Positions 37,738 through 47,555 are shown, counted from the stretch's first letter. The stretch is DNA of 64,000 bases from an uncultured Roseicyclus sp. (GCA_947494975.1 CANLXA010000004.1:248001-312000), one strand, 5' to 3'. The notes: generated by a model not told the origin, from the letters alone. Numbers and translations: made by a program.

Positions 37738-38622
37738 TCAGGCTGTGATCCGCGCGCGCTGCACCGCAAGGATACCTCCGGCGATCACCGCAACGCCAAG
37801 GGCATCAATCCAGCTCAGATGTTCCGAGAGCAGAACAAAGGCAATCGCCACCCCGAAGACGGGGTTCAGGAAGTGATATGTGGCCGCGCGTGTGGGCCCG
37901 ATGCGGCCCACAAGCAGGAACCAGATCAGTGTCGCGGCCAGGCCGGGCATCAGCGTGGTGTAGACAAAGGCGATGAGGAATGGCGTGGTCCAGTCGACCG
38001 TGAATGTCTCCAGCAGCAGGGCCGGAGGCAGGAGGGCGACCGAGCCCACAAGCATCTGCAGGCCCACGATCATCAGAAGGTTGCCGCCATCCGACGATGC
38101 GCTTTTGACGGTCAGCGTGGCGGCGGCCAGGGCGACGGCCCCGATCAGGCACAGAACGATCCCCAGCGGATCCGCCCCGCCGCCAAATCGCTGCGCCATG
38201 ATGATCGCGACACCGGCAAAACCCGCGATCAGGCCAAGAACCCCCATCATCGGCAGCTTCTCGCGAAAGATCGTCCAATTCGCCAGCGCCACGAGAAGCG
38301 GCATGGTTGAGGCGATCACGGCGGCAAACGACGCCTCGATCCACTGCATGGCGACGAAATTCAGGCCCAGATAGATCGCGTTCTGGCAGATCCCGAACAC
38401 CACGACGGCGCGCCATTGCGCGCGCGACAGGTGAAAGGACTGGCCCAGAGCCAACGCGATCCCGATGCCGATCAGCCCCGAGATCGCGAAGCGGGCCGAT
38501 AGCGAAAAGAGCGGCGGCGCGGCCTCGACGATGATCCGGGCAGAGGTGAAGGCCGATGACCAGATCAACGCGAATGTCAGGCCCATCGCCAGCGCGCGGA
38601 AATCCATTCGGGTGTCGGTCAA
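37738..38622 (-). CDS. DMT (EamA) family transporter
   Basis: 294 aa, ten predicted helices in two EamA repeats (FALIWSSAFTSARIIVEA; PVFGVAIAFVLLSEHL). A drug/metabolite transporter, probably exporting a small metabolite. The TTG start at 38622 has AAGGG about 9 bases upstream; an ATG at 38607 would drop five residues. Confidence 0.9.
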   Translation of the reverse strand: MTDTRMDFRALAMGLTFALIWSSAFTSARIIVEAAPPLFSLSARFAISGLIGIGIALALGQSFHLSRAQWRAVVVFGICQNAIYLGLNFVAMQWIEASFAAVIASTMPLLVALANWTIFREKLPMMGVLGLIAGFAGVAIIMAQRFGGGADPLGIVLCLIGAVALAAATLTVKSASSDGGNLLMIVGLQMLVGSVALLPPALLLETFTVDWTTPFLIAFVYTTLMPGLAATLIWFLLVGRIGPTRAATYHFLNPVFGVAIAFVLLSEHLSWIDALGVAVIAGGILAVQRARITA

Positions 38623-38645
38623 AGCGAAGCGCCCTTCTCAAAGCA

Positions 38646-38677
38646 AAAGGGCCGCGACCCCGTGGGCGCGACCCTTT
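38646..38677 (-). terminator. intrinsic terminator of the HU gene
   Basis: On the minus strand an 11-bp stem (AAAGGGTCGCG / CGCGGCCCTTT, one G-U) with a 10-base loop ends in TTTT. It lies 36 bases after the HU stop. Confidence 0.82.
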
Positions 38678-38713
38678 CATGTTCATTGGCGATGGGCAAT
38701 CTGCCCAAAGGCG

Positions 38714-39004
38714 TTAGCCGTTGACGCTGTCTTTCAGAGCCTTCGCAACGGTGACTTTCACCTGCTTGTCGGCTTCCTTCTTGATCTGCTCGCCCGTGGC
38801 GGGGTTGCGGACCATGCGCTCGGGGCGCTCGCGGCAATACACTTTGCCGATACCGGGAAGGGTTACTGCGCCGCCATTGGCGACTTCTTTGGTGACAACC
38901 GAGGTCACGGCGTCCAGCGCTGCGCTCGCGGCTTTTTTGTCTGCGCCCATCTCTTCGGCCAGTGCCGCGACGAGTTGGGTCTTGGTCATGGGTTTGGTTG
39001 CCAT
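38714..39004 (-). CDS. HU family DNA-binding protein
   Basis: 96 aa. A nucleoid-associated dimer that bends DNA. TKTQLVAALAEEMGADKK at the N-terminus and the arm region RNPATGEQIKKEADKQVKV identify it as HU. The arm is somewhat divergent (YCRERPERMVRNPATG in place of the usual RAARxGRNPxTG). It stands alone with its own terminator. Confidence 0.93.
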   Translation of the reverse strand: MATKPMTKTQLVAALAEEMGADKKAASAALDAVTSVVTKEVANGGAVTLPGIGKVYCRERPERMVRNPATGEQIKKEADKQVKVTVAKALKDSVNG

Positions 39005-39095
39005 GTGCTTATTCTCCTGCTGTCTATCCCCCGAGCCCTTGGGCCGGTTGCGGGGAAGCTAACCGAATATGGTGGGGCCACACAACGCTTCGTGT

Positions 39096-39136
39096 GCGGT
39101 TTTCGCTGAAAAACATGGGTCTTGAGCGAAAATCGC
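39096..39136. repeat. near-perfect inverted repeat between HU and amn
   Basis: Arms at 39096-39107 (GCGGTTTTCGCT) and 39125-39136 (AGCGAAAATCGC) pair at 11 of 12 positions around a 17-base spacer. The right arm ends 5 bases before the amn stop region. It may serve amn as a terminator-like structure or be an operator for HU. Confidence 0.6.
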
Positions 39137-39140
39137 CACT

Positions 39141-40625
39141 CTAAAGGAAGGCTGTTTCCTCGAATGAGCGCAATTTCCGGCTGTGAAGGCGCTCCAACGG
39201 CATCTTTTGCAGGTTTTCCATGGCCCGAATACCGATCAACAAATGGCGCGACACCTGCGATTTGTAGAAGTCCGATGCCATGCCGGGCAGCTTCAATTCC
39301 CCGTGGAGCGGTTTGTCGGACACGCACAGGAGTGTGCCATAGGGCACCCGGAACCGGAATCCGTTGGCCGCGATCGTGGCGCTTTCCATGTCCAGCGCCA
39401 CGGCGCGGGATTGGCTCAACCGTTGAACCGGGCCGGATTGATCGCGTAACTCCCAGTTCCTGTTGTCAAAACTGGCCACCGTGCCGGTGCGCATGATGCG
39501 CTTGAGCTCGAAGCCTTCCAATTCCGTCACGTTCGCCACCGCTGTCTCCAGCGCCACCTGAATTTCCGCCAGCGCGGGGACCGGTACCCAGACTGGAAGA
39601 TCGTCATCCAGCACCTTGTCTTCGCGCAGATAGGCATGGGCGAGGACGAAATCCCCCAGGCGCTGCGAATTCCGCAGACCGGCGCAATGGCCGACCATGA
39701 TCCAGGCATGGGGGCGCAGAACGGCGATATGGTCGGTCGCCGTCTTGGCGTTGGATGGCCCGACGCCGATATTCACAAGCGTAATTCCGCTGCCGTCCGC
39801 ACGTTTCAGGTGATACGTCGGCATCTGCGGCATTTTTGCGGGCGGTGCAATGGCGGTCTCGGAGTCGGTGATCTCGACATTCCCGGTCGCAACGAAGCTC
39901 GTGTAACCGCTGTTGGCATCAGCCAATTGCACCCGGGCATAGGCCTCGAATTCATCCACGTAGAACTGGTAATTGGTGAACAGAACATGGTTCTGGAAAT
40001 GCGCGGGATCAGTCGCGGTGTAATGGCTGAGCCGGGCCAGCGAATAGTCGATCCGCTGGGCGGTAAACGGGGCGAGGGGCAGGGCGCCGTCCTCATAGGT
40101 GAAACCTACCCCGTTGACGATATCGTCGTTGGTCGTCGCCAGATCCGGCACATCGAAGACGTCGCGCAGGGTAAACTCACCGGCGCCCTCTTGCGGAACC
40201 GATATGGCCGTGTCGTTGGCCACCGCGAAATGCACCGGCATCGGCGTCATCGACGGCCCGATGGCCACGCCCACACCGTGGTTCTTCAACAACAGGCCGA
40301 TCTGCTGGATCAGGTAATTCTCGAACAGGTCCGGCCGGGTGATCGTCGTGGCATACATGCCGGGCTCGGATACGTGGCCGAAGCTCAACCGGCTATCGAC
40401 GGCGGCGAAGGTGGAGGTCGTCAACCGGATCTCGGGGTAGAAGGCGCGGAACCGGGTCGCATCGGGCGCTCCGGATGCGAGCGTGTCCGAGAAGCGCGCG
40501 CAGAGGAATTCGCTGGCCTCCGTATAGAGGTGCTGCAAATGCGCCACGGCCTCCGTGGCATCGGTGAAGGGAATGTGCGTGCCCTGATCGGGCGAATGGA
40601 TATGGTTGGTCGGTTGCGTGTTCAT
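39141..40625 (-). CDS. amn: AMP nucleosidase
   Basis: 494 aa, normal length. Hydrolyses AMP to adenine and ribose 5-phosphate. Family segments are visible: FYPEIRLTTSTFAAVDSRLSFGHV near the N-terminus and the nucleoside-phosphorylase-type core (VNIGVGPSNAKTATDH, MVGHCAGLRNSQRLGD, ALDMESATIAANG). It follows adeC by 55 bases on the same strand, so its adenine product can be deaminated by the neighbour. Confidence 0.96.
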   Translation of the reverse strand: MNTQPTNHIHSPDQGTHIPFTDATEAVAHLQHLYTEASEFLCARFSDTLASGAPDATRFRAFYPEIRLTTSTFAAVDSRLSFGHVSEPGMYATTITRPDLFENYLIQQIGLLLKNHGVGVAIGPSMTPMPVHFAVANDTAISVPQEGAGEFTLRDVFDVPDLATTNDDIVNGVGFTYEDGALPLAPFTAQRIDYSLARLSHYTATDPAHFQNHVLFTNYQFYVDEFEAYARVQLADANSGYTSFVATGNVEITDSETAIAPPAKMPQMPTYHLKRADGSGITLVNIGVGPSNAKTATDHIAVLRPHAWIMVGHCAGLRNSQRLGDFVLAHAYLREDKVLDDDLPVWVPVPALAEIQVALETAVANVTELEGFELKRIMRTGTVASFDNRNWELRDQSGPVQRLSQSRAVALDMESATIAANGFRFRVPYGTLLCVSDKPLHGELKLPGMASDFYKSQVSRHLLIGIRAMENLQKMPLERLHSRKLRSFEETAFL

Positions 40626-40680
40626 AAGGCCTCAATCGAATTGCGCGTTCTGCGCGCATATGGAAATCTTGCGAGTGTCA

Positions 40681-42474
40681 TCATGGGATGATCACATCGG
40701 TCAGCTGAAACGTGCGGACATCCACCAGCCCGAGATCCGAGATCCGAAGATCCGGGATCACCACAAGGGCCAGCAGCGAATGTTGCATATAGGCATTGTT
40801 CAGGCTGCAGCCACAGGCTGTCATCGCGGCGACAAGATCTGTGACATCGGCGGCCACCTCCTGCGCCGGGCGGTCCGACATCAGGCCCGCAATGGGCAGG
40901 TTCACCAGGGCCAGTTCCGCGCCGTCCTTCCAGATCGTGACACCGCCGCCAACCTCCCCCAGCCGCATCGCGGCCTTGGCCATCATGGCGCGGTCGGTGC
41001 CCACAACAATCATGTGGTGGCTGTCATGGGCCACGGTTGAGGCCATGGCCATGCCGGGGCCGTAGCCAAACCCGCTGACGAAGGCATTGGTCACGCCGCC
41101 GGTGCCGCGATGCCGCTCCACAAGGGCGATCTGCGCGATCCCGTCGGGTTCAACGATCCCGTTCCGCACGGGCAGTGTCGCGGTCAGCGCCTTCGTAGGG
41201 GCCTGATTTTCGACCACACCGATCACATTGGCGGTCACCTCATCCCCATCGGCGCGGATCTCGAAATCCGCCGCAGTCAGGTCGCGGCCCAGATTGACCG
41301 AGGATCGGGTATCCTCCGGCCAGTCCAGATGCGGGCAATCCGCAAGGCATGTGCCGAATTGCGCAACCCGCTCTCCGCGGGCAAACACTACCTCGATCGG
41401 CAGCTCTCGCAGGTCCCGCGTCACGATCATGTCCGCGCGCCTGCCGGGCGCGATCTGGCCGATCTCGCGCTCCAGCCCGAAATGCGTGGCGGTGTTGATT
41501 GTCGCCATTTGCAGGGCGATCAGCGGGTCACACCCGCATTCGATCGCATGACGCACGGCGCGGTTCATGTGGCCGTCCTCCACCAGCGTCTTGGCGAAGC
41601 AATCGTCGGTGCAGATGATCATGTTGCGCGGGTCCAGACCGCGCTCGGTGATGGCAGTGATCTGGCTCTCGATGTCGTACCAGGCGGAGCCGAGGCGGAT
41701 CATCGCCCGCATGCCTTGCCGCATCCGGGCCATCGCATCGGTCTCGGAGGTGCCTTCATGGTCGTCCGCCGGCCCCCCGGCGGCATAGGCGTGAAACGCC
41801 GGGCCAAGGTCCGGCGATGCGTAATGGCCGCCCACGGTTTTACCCGCCGCCTGCGTCGCGGCGATCTCGGCCAGCATCTGTTGCGATCCGTTCACCACGC
41901 CGGGGAAATTCATCATCTCCCCCAACCCGATGATGCCCGGCCAAGCCATCGCTTCGGCCACGTCGTCCGGCCCGATCTCATACCCCGTCGTCTCCAGCCC
42001 GGGTGCGGAGGGCGCGCAGGAGGGCATCTGCGTCCAGATATTCACCGGCTGCAACAGCGCCTCGTCATGCATCAGCCGCACGCCGCGCAGGCCGAACACG
42101 TTGGCGATCTCATGGGGGTCGGTGAACATGGAGGTGGTGCCATGGGGGATCACGGCGCGGGCGAATTCCGCCGGGGTGAGCATCCCCGATTCAATATGCA
42201 TGTGCCCGTCGCACAAGCCGGGGATCAGGTAATGACCGCCCAGTTCCTCGATCTGCGTCTCCGAACCGATGCAATGGTTGGCATCCGGCCCGACATAGGC
42301 GAAGCGGCCATGCTTCACGGCGACCTGCCAGCCGTCCATCACTTCGCGGGTCTGAACCAGCACGATCCGGCCCCCGCGCAGCACCAGATCAGCGGGCGCG
42401 CGGCCCGCGGCCACGGCAACCAGATCGCTTGCAACGTCCTGCCATGTGGGGATTTGGGGGGTGTTCGCTTCCAT
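40681..42474 (-). CDS. adeC: adenine deaminase
   Basis: 597 aa. Amidohydrolase-fold enzyme converting adenine to hypoxanthine. Metal-binding DGHMHIES, HGTTSMFTDPHEIANV and CTDDC are present, with the C-terminal HDSHHMIVVGTD. The start is set at ATG 42474 (MEANTPQ); a TTG at 42489 would add five residues. Confidence 0.95.
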   Translation of the reverse strand: MEANTPQIPTWQDVASDLVAVAAGRAPADLVLRGGRIVLVQTREVMDGWQVAVKHGRFAYVGPDANHCIGSETQIEELGGHYLIPGLCDGHMHIESGMLTPAEFARAVIPHGTTSMFTDPHEIANVFGLRGVRLMHDEALLQPVNIWTQMPSCAPSAPGLETTGYEIGPDDVAEAMAWPGIIGLGEMMNFPGVVNGSQQMLAEIAATQAAGKTVGGHYASPDLGPAFHAYAAGGPADDHEGTSETDAMARMRQGMRAMIRLGSAWYDIESQITAITERGLDPRNMIICTDDCFAKTLVEDGHMNRAVRHAIECGCDPLIALQMATINTATHFGLEREIGQIAPGRRADMIVTRDLRELPIEVVFARGERVAQFGTCLADCPHLDWPEDTRSSVNLGRDLTAADFEIRADGDEVTANVIGVVENQAPTKALTATLPVRNGIVEPDGIAQIALVERHRGTGGVTNAFVSGFGYGPGMAMASTVAHDSHHMIVVGTDRAMMAKAAMRLGEVGGGVTIWKDGAELALVNLPIAGLMSDRPAQEVAADVTDLVAAMTACGCSLNNAYMQHSLLALVVIPDLRISDLGLVDVRTFQLTDVIIP

Positions 42475-42531
42475 GTCCCAATTTGGCAAAGCCGCAAGGG
42501 GCCTGCAAGAGACGTTTCCATGACAGCGCGA

Positions 42532-43236
42532 TTATGGGCGCAGGCGCGCCGCGTGCATCGCCTCGTAAACCGGCAGGGCCGCATCAAGCAGGTCGCGATG
42601 GGCGTCCTCAACATCGGGCAAAGGGCCCTCCGCCCCGGCAAACCCGGTGGAGCGGTGCACGGCATCGTACCAATGCGGGCCCCACACACCGTCAAACGGT
42701 TTCGGTCCCGCAGACCAGTGCAGCATGGCAGGCTCGAAGGGCAGGCCGATGGCGTCGCACAAAAGGCGCAGCATGGCGGCCGGGTCGGCACGGATATCGG
42801 CGCTGTCGATCACCGGCCCGGGCAGCGCCTCGTAGATCCGCGCCGCCTGCCCAAAGCCGATATCATCAAGCGTCAGGTCCGGCGTTTCCCGTTTTGCCGT
42901 ATAGCTTGCGATGACGCGGGCGGGATGGCGGATCAGGTGGATGTTTGCGAAGCCCACTGCCCAGTCGAGCGGCAGGTCGATGGTCATATGATGTGTCATC
43001 ATCTTCAGATAGAGATGCGGTGTCGGCGGCGTGGCCAGGATCCGCTCCACCACGGCGTCGGGTACCTTTGCCTGGCTGGCCAGAATTGCCTGCCGCATCG
43101 GATGGTCGATCCCGGTCTCAGTCAGGTAAGCGGCGTAGAACGGTTCATCCCACGCCGTGCAATCCGCCCGGGTGCCAAACGCATACATCATCGCCGTCGA
43201 CAGGTTGCGCGGCCCCGACCACATCCCAATTCGCAT
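42532..43236 (-). CDS. sulfotransferase-like P-loop protein
   Basis: 234 aa. [20 protein letters not shown] matches the P-loop (5'-PSB-like) of sulfotransferase-family proteins often annotated as branched-chain-aminotransferase-like. [14 protein letters not shown] is the matching 3'-phosphate motif. Substrate unknown. The ATG at 43236 has AAGGGA 7 bases upstream. It lies 57 bases before adeC on the same strand and could be cotranscribed with it. Confidence 0.82.
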   Translation of the reverse strand: MRIGMWSGPRNLSTAMMYAFGTRADCTAWDEPFYAAYLTETGIDHPMRQAILASQAKVPDAVVERILATPPTPHLYLKMMTHHMTIDLPLDWAVGFANIHLIRHPARVIASYTAKRETPDLTLDDIGFGQAARIYEALPGPVIDSADIRADPAAMLRLLCDAIGLPFEPAMLHWSAGPKPFDGVWGPHWYDAVHRSTGFAGAEGPLPDVEDAHRDLLDAALPVYEAMHAARLRP

Positions 43237-43333
43237 CAGCACGTCCCTTCATTTCCGCGTGAGAACACATCGCCGACGCTTGCAATGCAAGCCCTGCATG
43301 GGTGAGCCTTCCTGCATCACATCGGAGGGTCCC

Positions 43334-44014
43334 ATGCCCAGACATCCCATTCGCGATACGATCAAGGTGTTTGCCCTGTCGCTGGCGATCCTTGCGGGCC
43401 TGACCCTGCACACTGGCCGCGCGCACGCCGAAGACATCCGCACCGCCGTTGTGGCGGGCGGCTGTTTCTGGTGCGTCGAAAGCGATTTCGAACGGGTCGA
43501 GGGCGTGGTCGAGGTGGTGTCTGGCTTCGCGGGCGGCGACGTCGCCAACCCCAGCTACCGCGATGTCGTGCGCGGCGGCACCGGCCATCTTGAGGTGGTC
43601 GAGATTACTTATGATGCCGACGTGCTGCCCTACGCCGGGCTCCTGCGGCTGTTCCTGCGCTCCATCGACCCGCTGGATGCCGGCGGGCAATTCTGTGACC
43701 GTGGCGAAAGCTACACGACGGCGATTTTCGTGGCGGACGCCCGCGAGCGCGACATTGCCGAGGGCGCGATTCTCGAGGCGGAGGGGGCGTTGGGCCAATC
43801 CATCGTCACCCCGATCCGGGACGCGGCCCCGTTCTATCCGGCAGAGGCCTATCATCAGGATTATTACCGTTCGAACGAGTTGATTCTCACTCGCTTCGGC
43901 CCGCGCCGGAAGTCGGTCGCCTACGACCTCTATCGGACGGCTTGCGGGCGCGATCAAAGGGTTCTGGATATCTGGGGGCAGGAGGCGGCTTTCGCTGCCG
44001 ATCACCTGAATTGA
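43334..44014 (+). CDS. msrA: periplasmic peptide-methionine (S)-S-oxide reductase
   Basis: 226 aa. Repairs oxidised methionine. The active site is [11 protein letters not shown] with the catalytic Cys; [24 protein letters not shown] and EAYHQDYY complete the family set. A signal peptide (residues 1-30, ending RAHAED) precedes the domain, so this form works in the periplasm. GGAGG is 5 bases before the ATG. No msrB is adjacent. Confidence 0.95.
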   Translation: MPRHPIRDTIKVFALSLAILAGLTLHTGRAHAEDIRTAVVAGGCFWCVESDFERVEGVVEVVSGFAGGDVANPSYRDVVRGGTGHLEVVEITYDADVLPYAGLLRLFLRSIDPLDAGGQFCDRGESYTTAIFVADARERDIAEGAILEAEGALGQSIVTPIRDAAPFYPAEAYHQDYYRSNELILTRFGPRRKSVAYDLYRTACGRDQRVLDIWGQEAAFAADHLN

Positions 44015-44034
44015 TATAGAATTGATCTACCGGA

Positions 44035-44322
44035 TCAGAGGAACAGCGCCACGTTGTTGCGCAGGACGATCTCTACGATATAGAGGCCCAGGATCACGAT
44101 CAGCGGCGCCAGGTCCAGCCCGCCCATATTGGGCAGGATGCGCCGGATCGGGTCATAGATCGGCTGAAGCAGGCGGTTCAGCCCGTCCCAGATCTGCGCC
44201 ACGATCTGCTGGTTCATGTTCAGAACCCCGAAATTGATCAGCCAGCTCATGATGATGTGGACGACAACGATGAAGAACGCGACATCGATCAGGAGCATCA
44301 GGATCTGGAATAGGGACGTCAT
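44035..44322 (-). CDS. YggT family membrane protein
   Basis: 95 aa. Two hydrophobic segments (residues 4-27 and 70-92) flank the conserved central loop LLQPIYDPIRRILPNMGGLDLAP of YggT proteins, which have been tied to osmotic stress and cell-division-associated membrane functions in other bacteria. The ATG at 44322 starts right at the first helix; a longer frame reaches into non-coding sequence. Confidence 0.93.
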   Translation of the reverse strand: MTSLFQILMLLIDVAFFIVVVHIIMSWLINFGVLNMNQQIVAQIWDGLNRLLQPIYDPIRRILPNMGGLDLAPLIVILGLYIVEIVLRNNVALFL

Positions 44323-44509
44323 GGGCGTGGTTCCGCTTGGCTGAGTGTGTGGTGCAGATAGGCAGGTACGGGCCGGGCTGCAAGCGATGGCTGAAACTGG
44401 CCCGGCGATTTGTCGATTTGCAGTTATGGGCGGGCATTTCGAAAGATTGGCGAGAAAATGACGTGACGGCGCGGTTGCACAGGCGTGGCCGCCATAGAAA
44501 CTGCGGCGC

Positions 44510-45040
44510 ATGTATCCTTTTGCCCGCTTCGCCACTCTGCTTCTGAACGAACGCCGCAAGCCGCCGCTTGGCCTGTTCGACACCCATGTCCTGCCGATGA
44601 CATGCTGGCCCGTCGATATCGACATGTTCCTTGAGATGAACAATGGCCGGATCCTGACGCTTTATGATCTGGGCCGGTTTGCCCTGTCCGTCCGCGTTGG
44701 TCTGATGGACACGTTGAAGCGGGAGCGCTGGGGCCTTGTCGTGGCCGGGTCCACGGTGCGTTACCGGTCCCGGATCACGCCGTTTCAACGGTTTGAGCTG
44801 CGGACGCGGTTTCTGGGCTGGGATGATCGGTTCTTCTATCTGGAACAGGCGATGTGGCGCGGCGAGACGTGCTGCAACCACGCGCTGTTGCGCACCGGAG
44901 TGACGAAAGGCGGGCGTCTGGCTCCTGTGGAGGATGTGGCGAACGCCATGAATGTCGCTGATGCAACCCCCGCTTTGCCCGATTGGGCGCAGGCCTGGGC
45001 TGCGGCGGATGCGACACGGCCCTGGCCCCCTGAAGTCTGA
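44510..45040 (+). CDS. thioesterase-superfamily (hot-dog) protein, THEM6-like
   Basis: 176 aa. A hot-dog fold with the segment DIDMFLEMNNGRILTLYDLGR, in which the MNNGR stretch matches acyl-CoA thioesterases of the THEM6/PF13279 type. VVAGSTVRYRSRITPFQRFEL continues the fold. Substrate unknown. Divergent from yggT. Confidence 0.85.
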   Translation: MYPFARFATLLLNERRKPPLGLFDTHVLPMTCWPVDIDMFLEMNNGRILTLYDLGRFALSVRVGLMDTLKRERWGLVVAGSTVRYRSRITPFQRFELRTRFLGWDDRFFYLEQAMWRGETCCNHALLRTGVTKGGRLAPVEDVANAMNVADATPALPDWAQAWAAADATRPWPPEV

Positions 45041-45091
45041 GGCCGGGCTTCCAAGTAGACACGCGGGCCCGACGGGTGCAGGCTCCGCCCC

Positions 45092-46501
45092 ATGAAAACC
45101 ATCGCTGCCCGCCGCCCGTTGCCGCCCTACGATTCCGCCTCGCCCGAGGGGAAGCGCTGCATCTGGGGATGGTGGGCGTTTGACTGGGCCAGCCAGCCGT
45201 ATTTCACCCTTGGCCTGACATTCGTGTTCGGCCCCTACTTCGCAGCGGTTGCGGCCGAGTACTACTTGGGCACCGGCCTCGATGAGCAGGCCGCCGATGC
45301 CCAGGCGCAGAGCCTGTGGTCCCTTGGGCAGACGCTCACCGGGATCGTGATCGCGATCTGCGCCCCCATTCTGGGTGCCCTGGCCGACAATGCGGGCAAA
45401 CGCATGCCGTGGGTTGTCGCGTTTTCCCTGTTTTACATCCTGGGGTCCGCGGGCCTGTGGTTCCTGATGCCCGACGGCGCATTCCTGACCTGGGCCTTGA
45501 TCGTCTTCGGGATCGGCCTGATCGGGGCGGAGTTCACCACCATCTTCACCAATTCGCTTCTGCCCGAGCTTGGGACCAAGGATGAGATCGGGCGTATCTC
45601 CGGGTCCGGCTATGCCTGGGGCTATGCCGGTGGCGTGACGGCCCTTTTCATCATGCTGCTTTTATTCGTGGAACAGGAAGGCGGGCGCACGCTGATCGGC
45701 TTTGCGCCGCCCTTTGGCCTCGACCCTGAGACGCGGGAGGGCACCCGGTTTGTCGGGCCGTTCATGGCGCTTTGGTACGTGATCTTCATGATCCCCTTCG
45801 CGATGTGGGTGCGCGAGGCCCCGCGAGAGGCGAAACCCGGCGGCGCGCGGCGCGCGATGAGCGATCTTTGGGCGACGATCCGAAGCCTTCCGGGGCGCAC
45901 GAGCCTTCTGGCCTATCTGGGCGGGTCGATGTTCTACCGCGATGCGCTGGTCGCCCTTTACACGTTCGGCGGCACCTATGCGACGCTGGTGTTGAACTGG
46001 TCGATCACGCAAGTCGGCATTTTCGGCATCATTGCCGCGATCACATCTGCAATCTCGACGTGGGTCGGGGGGCGTGTGGATGATCGCACCGGGCCCAAAC
46101 CCCTGATCATCGTGATGATCCTTGTTCTGATGTCAGTGTGCCTGTTCATCGTCGGCATGACGCGGGAGAGCATCTGGGGCATCAGCCTCGCCGAAGGCTC
46201 CGGCCTGCCCGACATTTCGTTCTTCATCTGCGGTGCCGTGATCGGCGGTGCGGGCGGCATCCTGCAGGCCTCGTCTCGCACCTTGATGGTGCGCCACGCC
46301 TTGCCCGACAAGCCGACCGAGGCGTTTGGCCTCTATGCCCTGTCCGGCAAGGCCACCTCGTTCCTCGGCCCGGCCCTGATTTTCCTGACGACGTCCACGC
46401 TGGGGGATGCGCGCCTGGGCATGTTGCCGTTGATTTTTCTGTTCGGTCTTGGGTTAATCATCTTATTCTGGGTCGATCCCGAGGGGACGACCGACCCGTA
46501 G
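45092..46501 (+). CDS. MFS transporter, UMF1/Atg22-like
   Basis: 469 aa with about 12 transmembrane helices. WGWWAFDWASQPYFTLGLTFVFGPYF at the N-terminus and ALSGKATSFLGPALIF near the C-terminus are features of the UMF1 family related to yeast Atg22, an amino-acid effluxer. Substrate in bacteria unknown. mepA follows 10 bases after the stop. Confidence 0.9.
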   Translation: MKTIAARRPLPPYDSASPEGKRCIWGWWAFDWASQPYFTLGLTFVFGPYFAAVAAEYYLGTGLDEQAADAQAQSLWSLGQTLTGIVIAICAPILGALADNAGKRMPWVVAFSLFYILGSAGLWFLMPDGAFLTWALIVFGIGLIGAEFTTIFTNSLLPELGTKDEIGRISGSGYAWGYAGGVTALFIMLLLFVEQEGGRTLIGFAPPFGLDPETREGTRFVGPFMALWYVIFMIPFAMWVREAPREAKPGGARRAMSDLWATIRSLPGRTSLLAYLGGSMFYRDALVALYTFGGTYATLVLNWSITQVGIFGIIAAITSAISTWVGGRVDDRTGPKPLIIVMILVLMSVCLFIVGMTRESIWGISLAEGSGLPDISFFICGAVIGGAGGILQASSRTLMVRHALPDKPTEAFGLYALSGKATSFLGPALIFLTTSTLGDARLGMLPLIFLFGLGLIILFWVDPEGTTDP

Positions 46502-46511
46502 GAGATTTGCA

Positions 46512-47420
46512 ATGAAACGTCTGTTTCCGTTCGCGATGCTGTTCCTGGCCGCCTGTGGCTCGGGCGGCGGCTCGACCGTCCGCCTGGACGCGACGCAATC
46601 CTCCAGCGAGGCGCGGCAATATTTCGGCGCCCAGACATCGGCAAGCGGCGGCGCGGCCGAAGCGATCGGGTTCTATTCCAACGGGTGTTTGGCGGGCGGT
46701 GTCGAGCTGGCCGAAACCGGCCCCCACTGGCAGGCCATGCGCCTGAGCCGCAACCGCAATTGGGGCCACCCGGAATTGATCGATTATCTGCAGGGGCTGT
46801 CGGCGAACGTGGCGCGCAACACATCCTGGGCCGGGCTCTATATCGGCGATCTCAGTCAGCCGCGCGGCGGGCCGATGTTGACGGGCCATGCCAGCCATCA
46901 GGTCGGGCTCGACGCCGATATCTGGATGTATCCGCCCGAGCGCCTCGACCTGACCCGGCAGGAGCGCGAGGACTTGTCGTCGATCTCCGTGCGCGCCCAA
47001 CGCGGCGCGTCGGTGAATGGCAACTGGACAGCCGACCATGCCGAGGTTCTGAGGCTCGCCGCGACCGATCCGCGGGTCGAGCGGATCTTCGTGACGACGG
47101 GGGTGAAGGTCTGGCTGTGCCAAAACGTGACGGGGGATCGGTCGTGGCTGAGCCATATCCGCCCCGCCAACGGTCACCACTACCATTTCCACGTTCGCCT
47201 GCGCTGCCCGGCGGGGGACCGGGATTGCGTGAACCAGGCGCCGCCGCAGGGGGATGGCTGCCAGGAAGCGTATGACCGCGCGGCGCGCATCCTGAACCCG
47301 CCGCCGCCCGGCCCGCCCAATACCGATCCGCCGGTGGATCGCCCGCCACGCGGCATGCGTGTCGCCTTGGGCGAGGTGCCGCAGCAATGTCTGCCGCTGA
47401 TTTCCGGCGGGTTGAATTAG
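46512..47420 (+). CDS. mepA: penicillin-insensitive murein endopeptidase
   Basis: 302 aa. Cleaves D-Ala-meso-DAP cross-links in peptidoglycan. GHASHQVGLDADIW gives the zinc His and Asp, and HHYHFHVRLRCP the remaining His ligand. The N-terminus has a lipobox ending at Cys15 (LAAC), so this is probably a lipoprotein, which is not the E. coli form. A proline-rich tail near the end may span the wall. Starts 10 bases after the MFS gene. Confidence 0.93.
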   Translation: MKRLFPFAMLFLAACGSGGGSTVRLDATQSSSEARQYFGAQTSASGGAAEAIGFYSNGCLAGGVELAETGPHWQAMRLSRNRNWGHPELIDYLQGLSANVARNTSWAGLYIGDLSQPRGGPMLTGHASHQVGLDADIWMYPPERLDLTRQEREDLSSISVRAQRGASVNGNWTADHAEVLRLAATDPRVERIFVTTGVKVWLCQNVTGDRSWLSHIRPANGHHYHFHVRLRCPAGDRDCVNQAPPQGDGCQEAYDRAARILNPPPPGPPNTDPPVDRPPRGMRVALGEVPQQCLPLISGGLN

Positions 47421-47555
47421 TCCACGACATGGGGGCTGTGACGTCCCCGCAACAGATGGCCGGTTGCGCATAGATCGGGGGCGCAAATCCCCACGGGCGG
47501 CGGTATCATGCGGGCACGACATTGAGGCTTGTCGAGCACATAACGGAGTTCAAAA

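Noticed and set aside
40642-40662. Small hairpin TGCGCG / CGCGCA between adeC and amn considered as a terminator
   Set aside because: No T-tract and only 6 bp; adeC and amn are probably cotranscribed, so a terminator here is not needed.
41110-43305. 731-codon open frame on the plus strand, antisense to adeC and the sulfotransferase gene
   Set aside because: High-GC bias keeps antisense frames open. The translation is low-complexity His/Arg/Gly-rich and no ribosome-binding site or family motif is seen; the minus-strand genes are clear.
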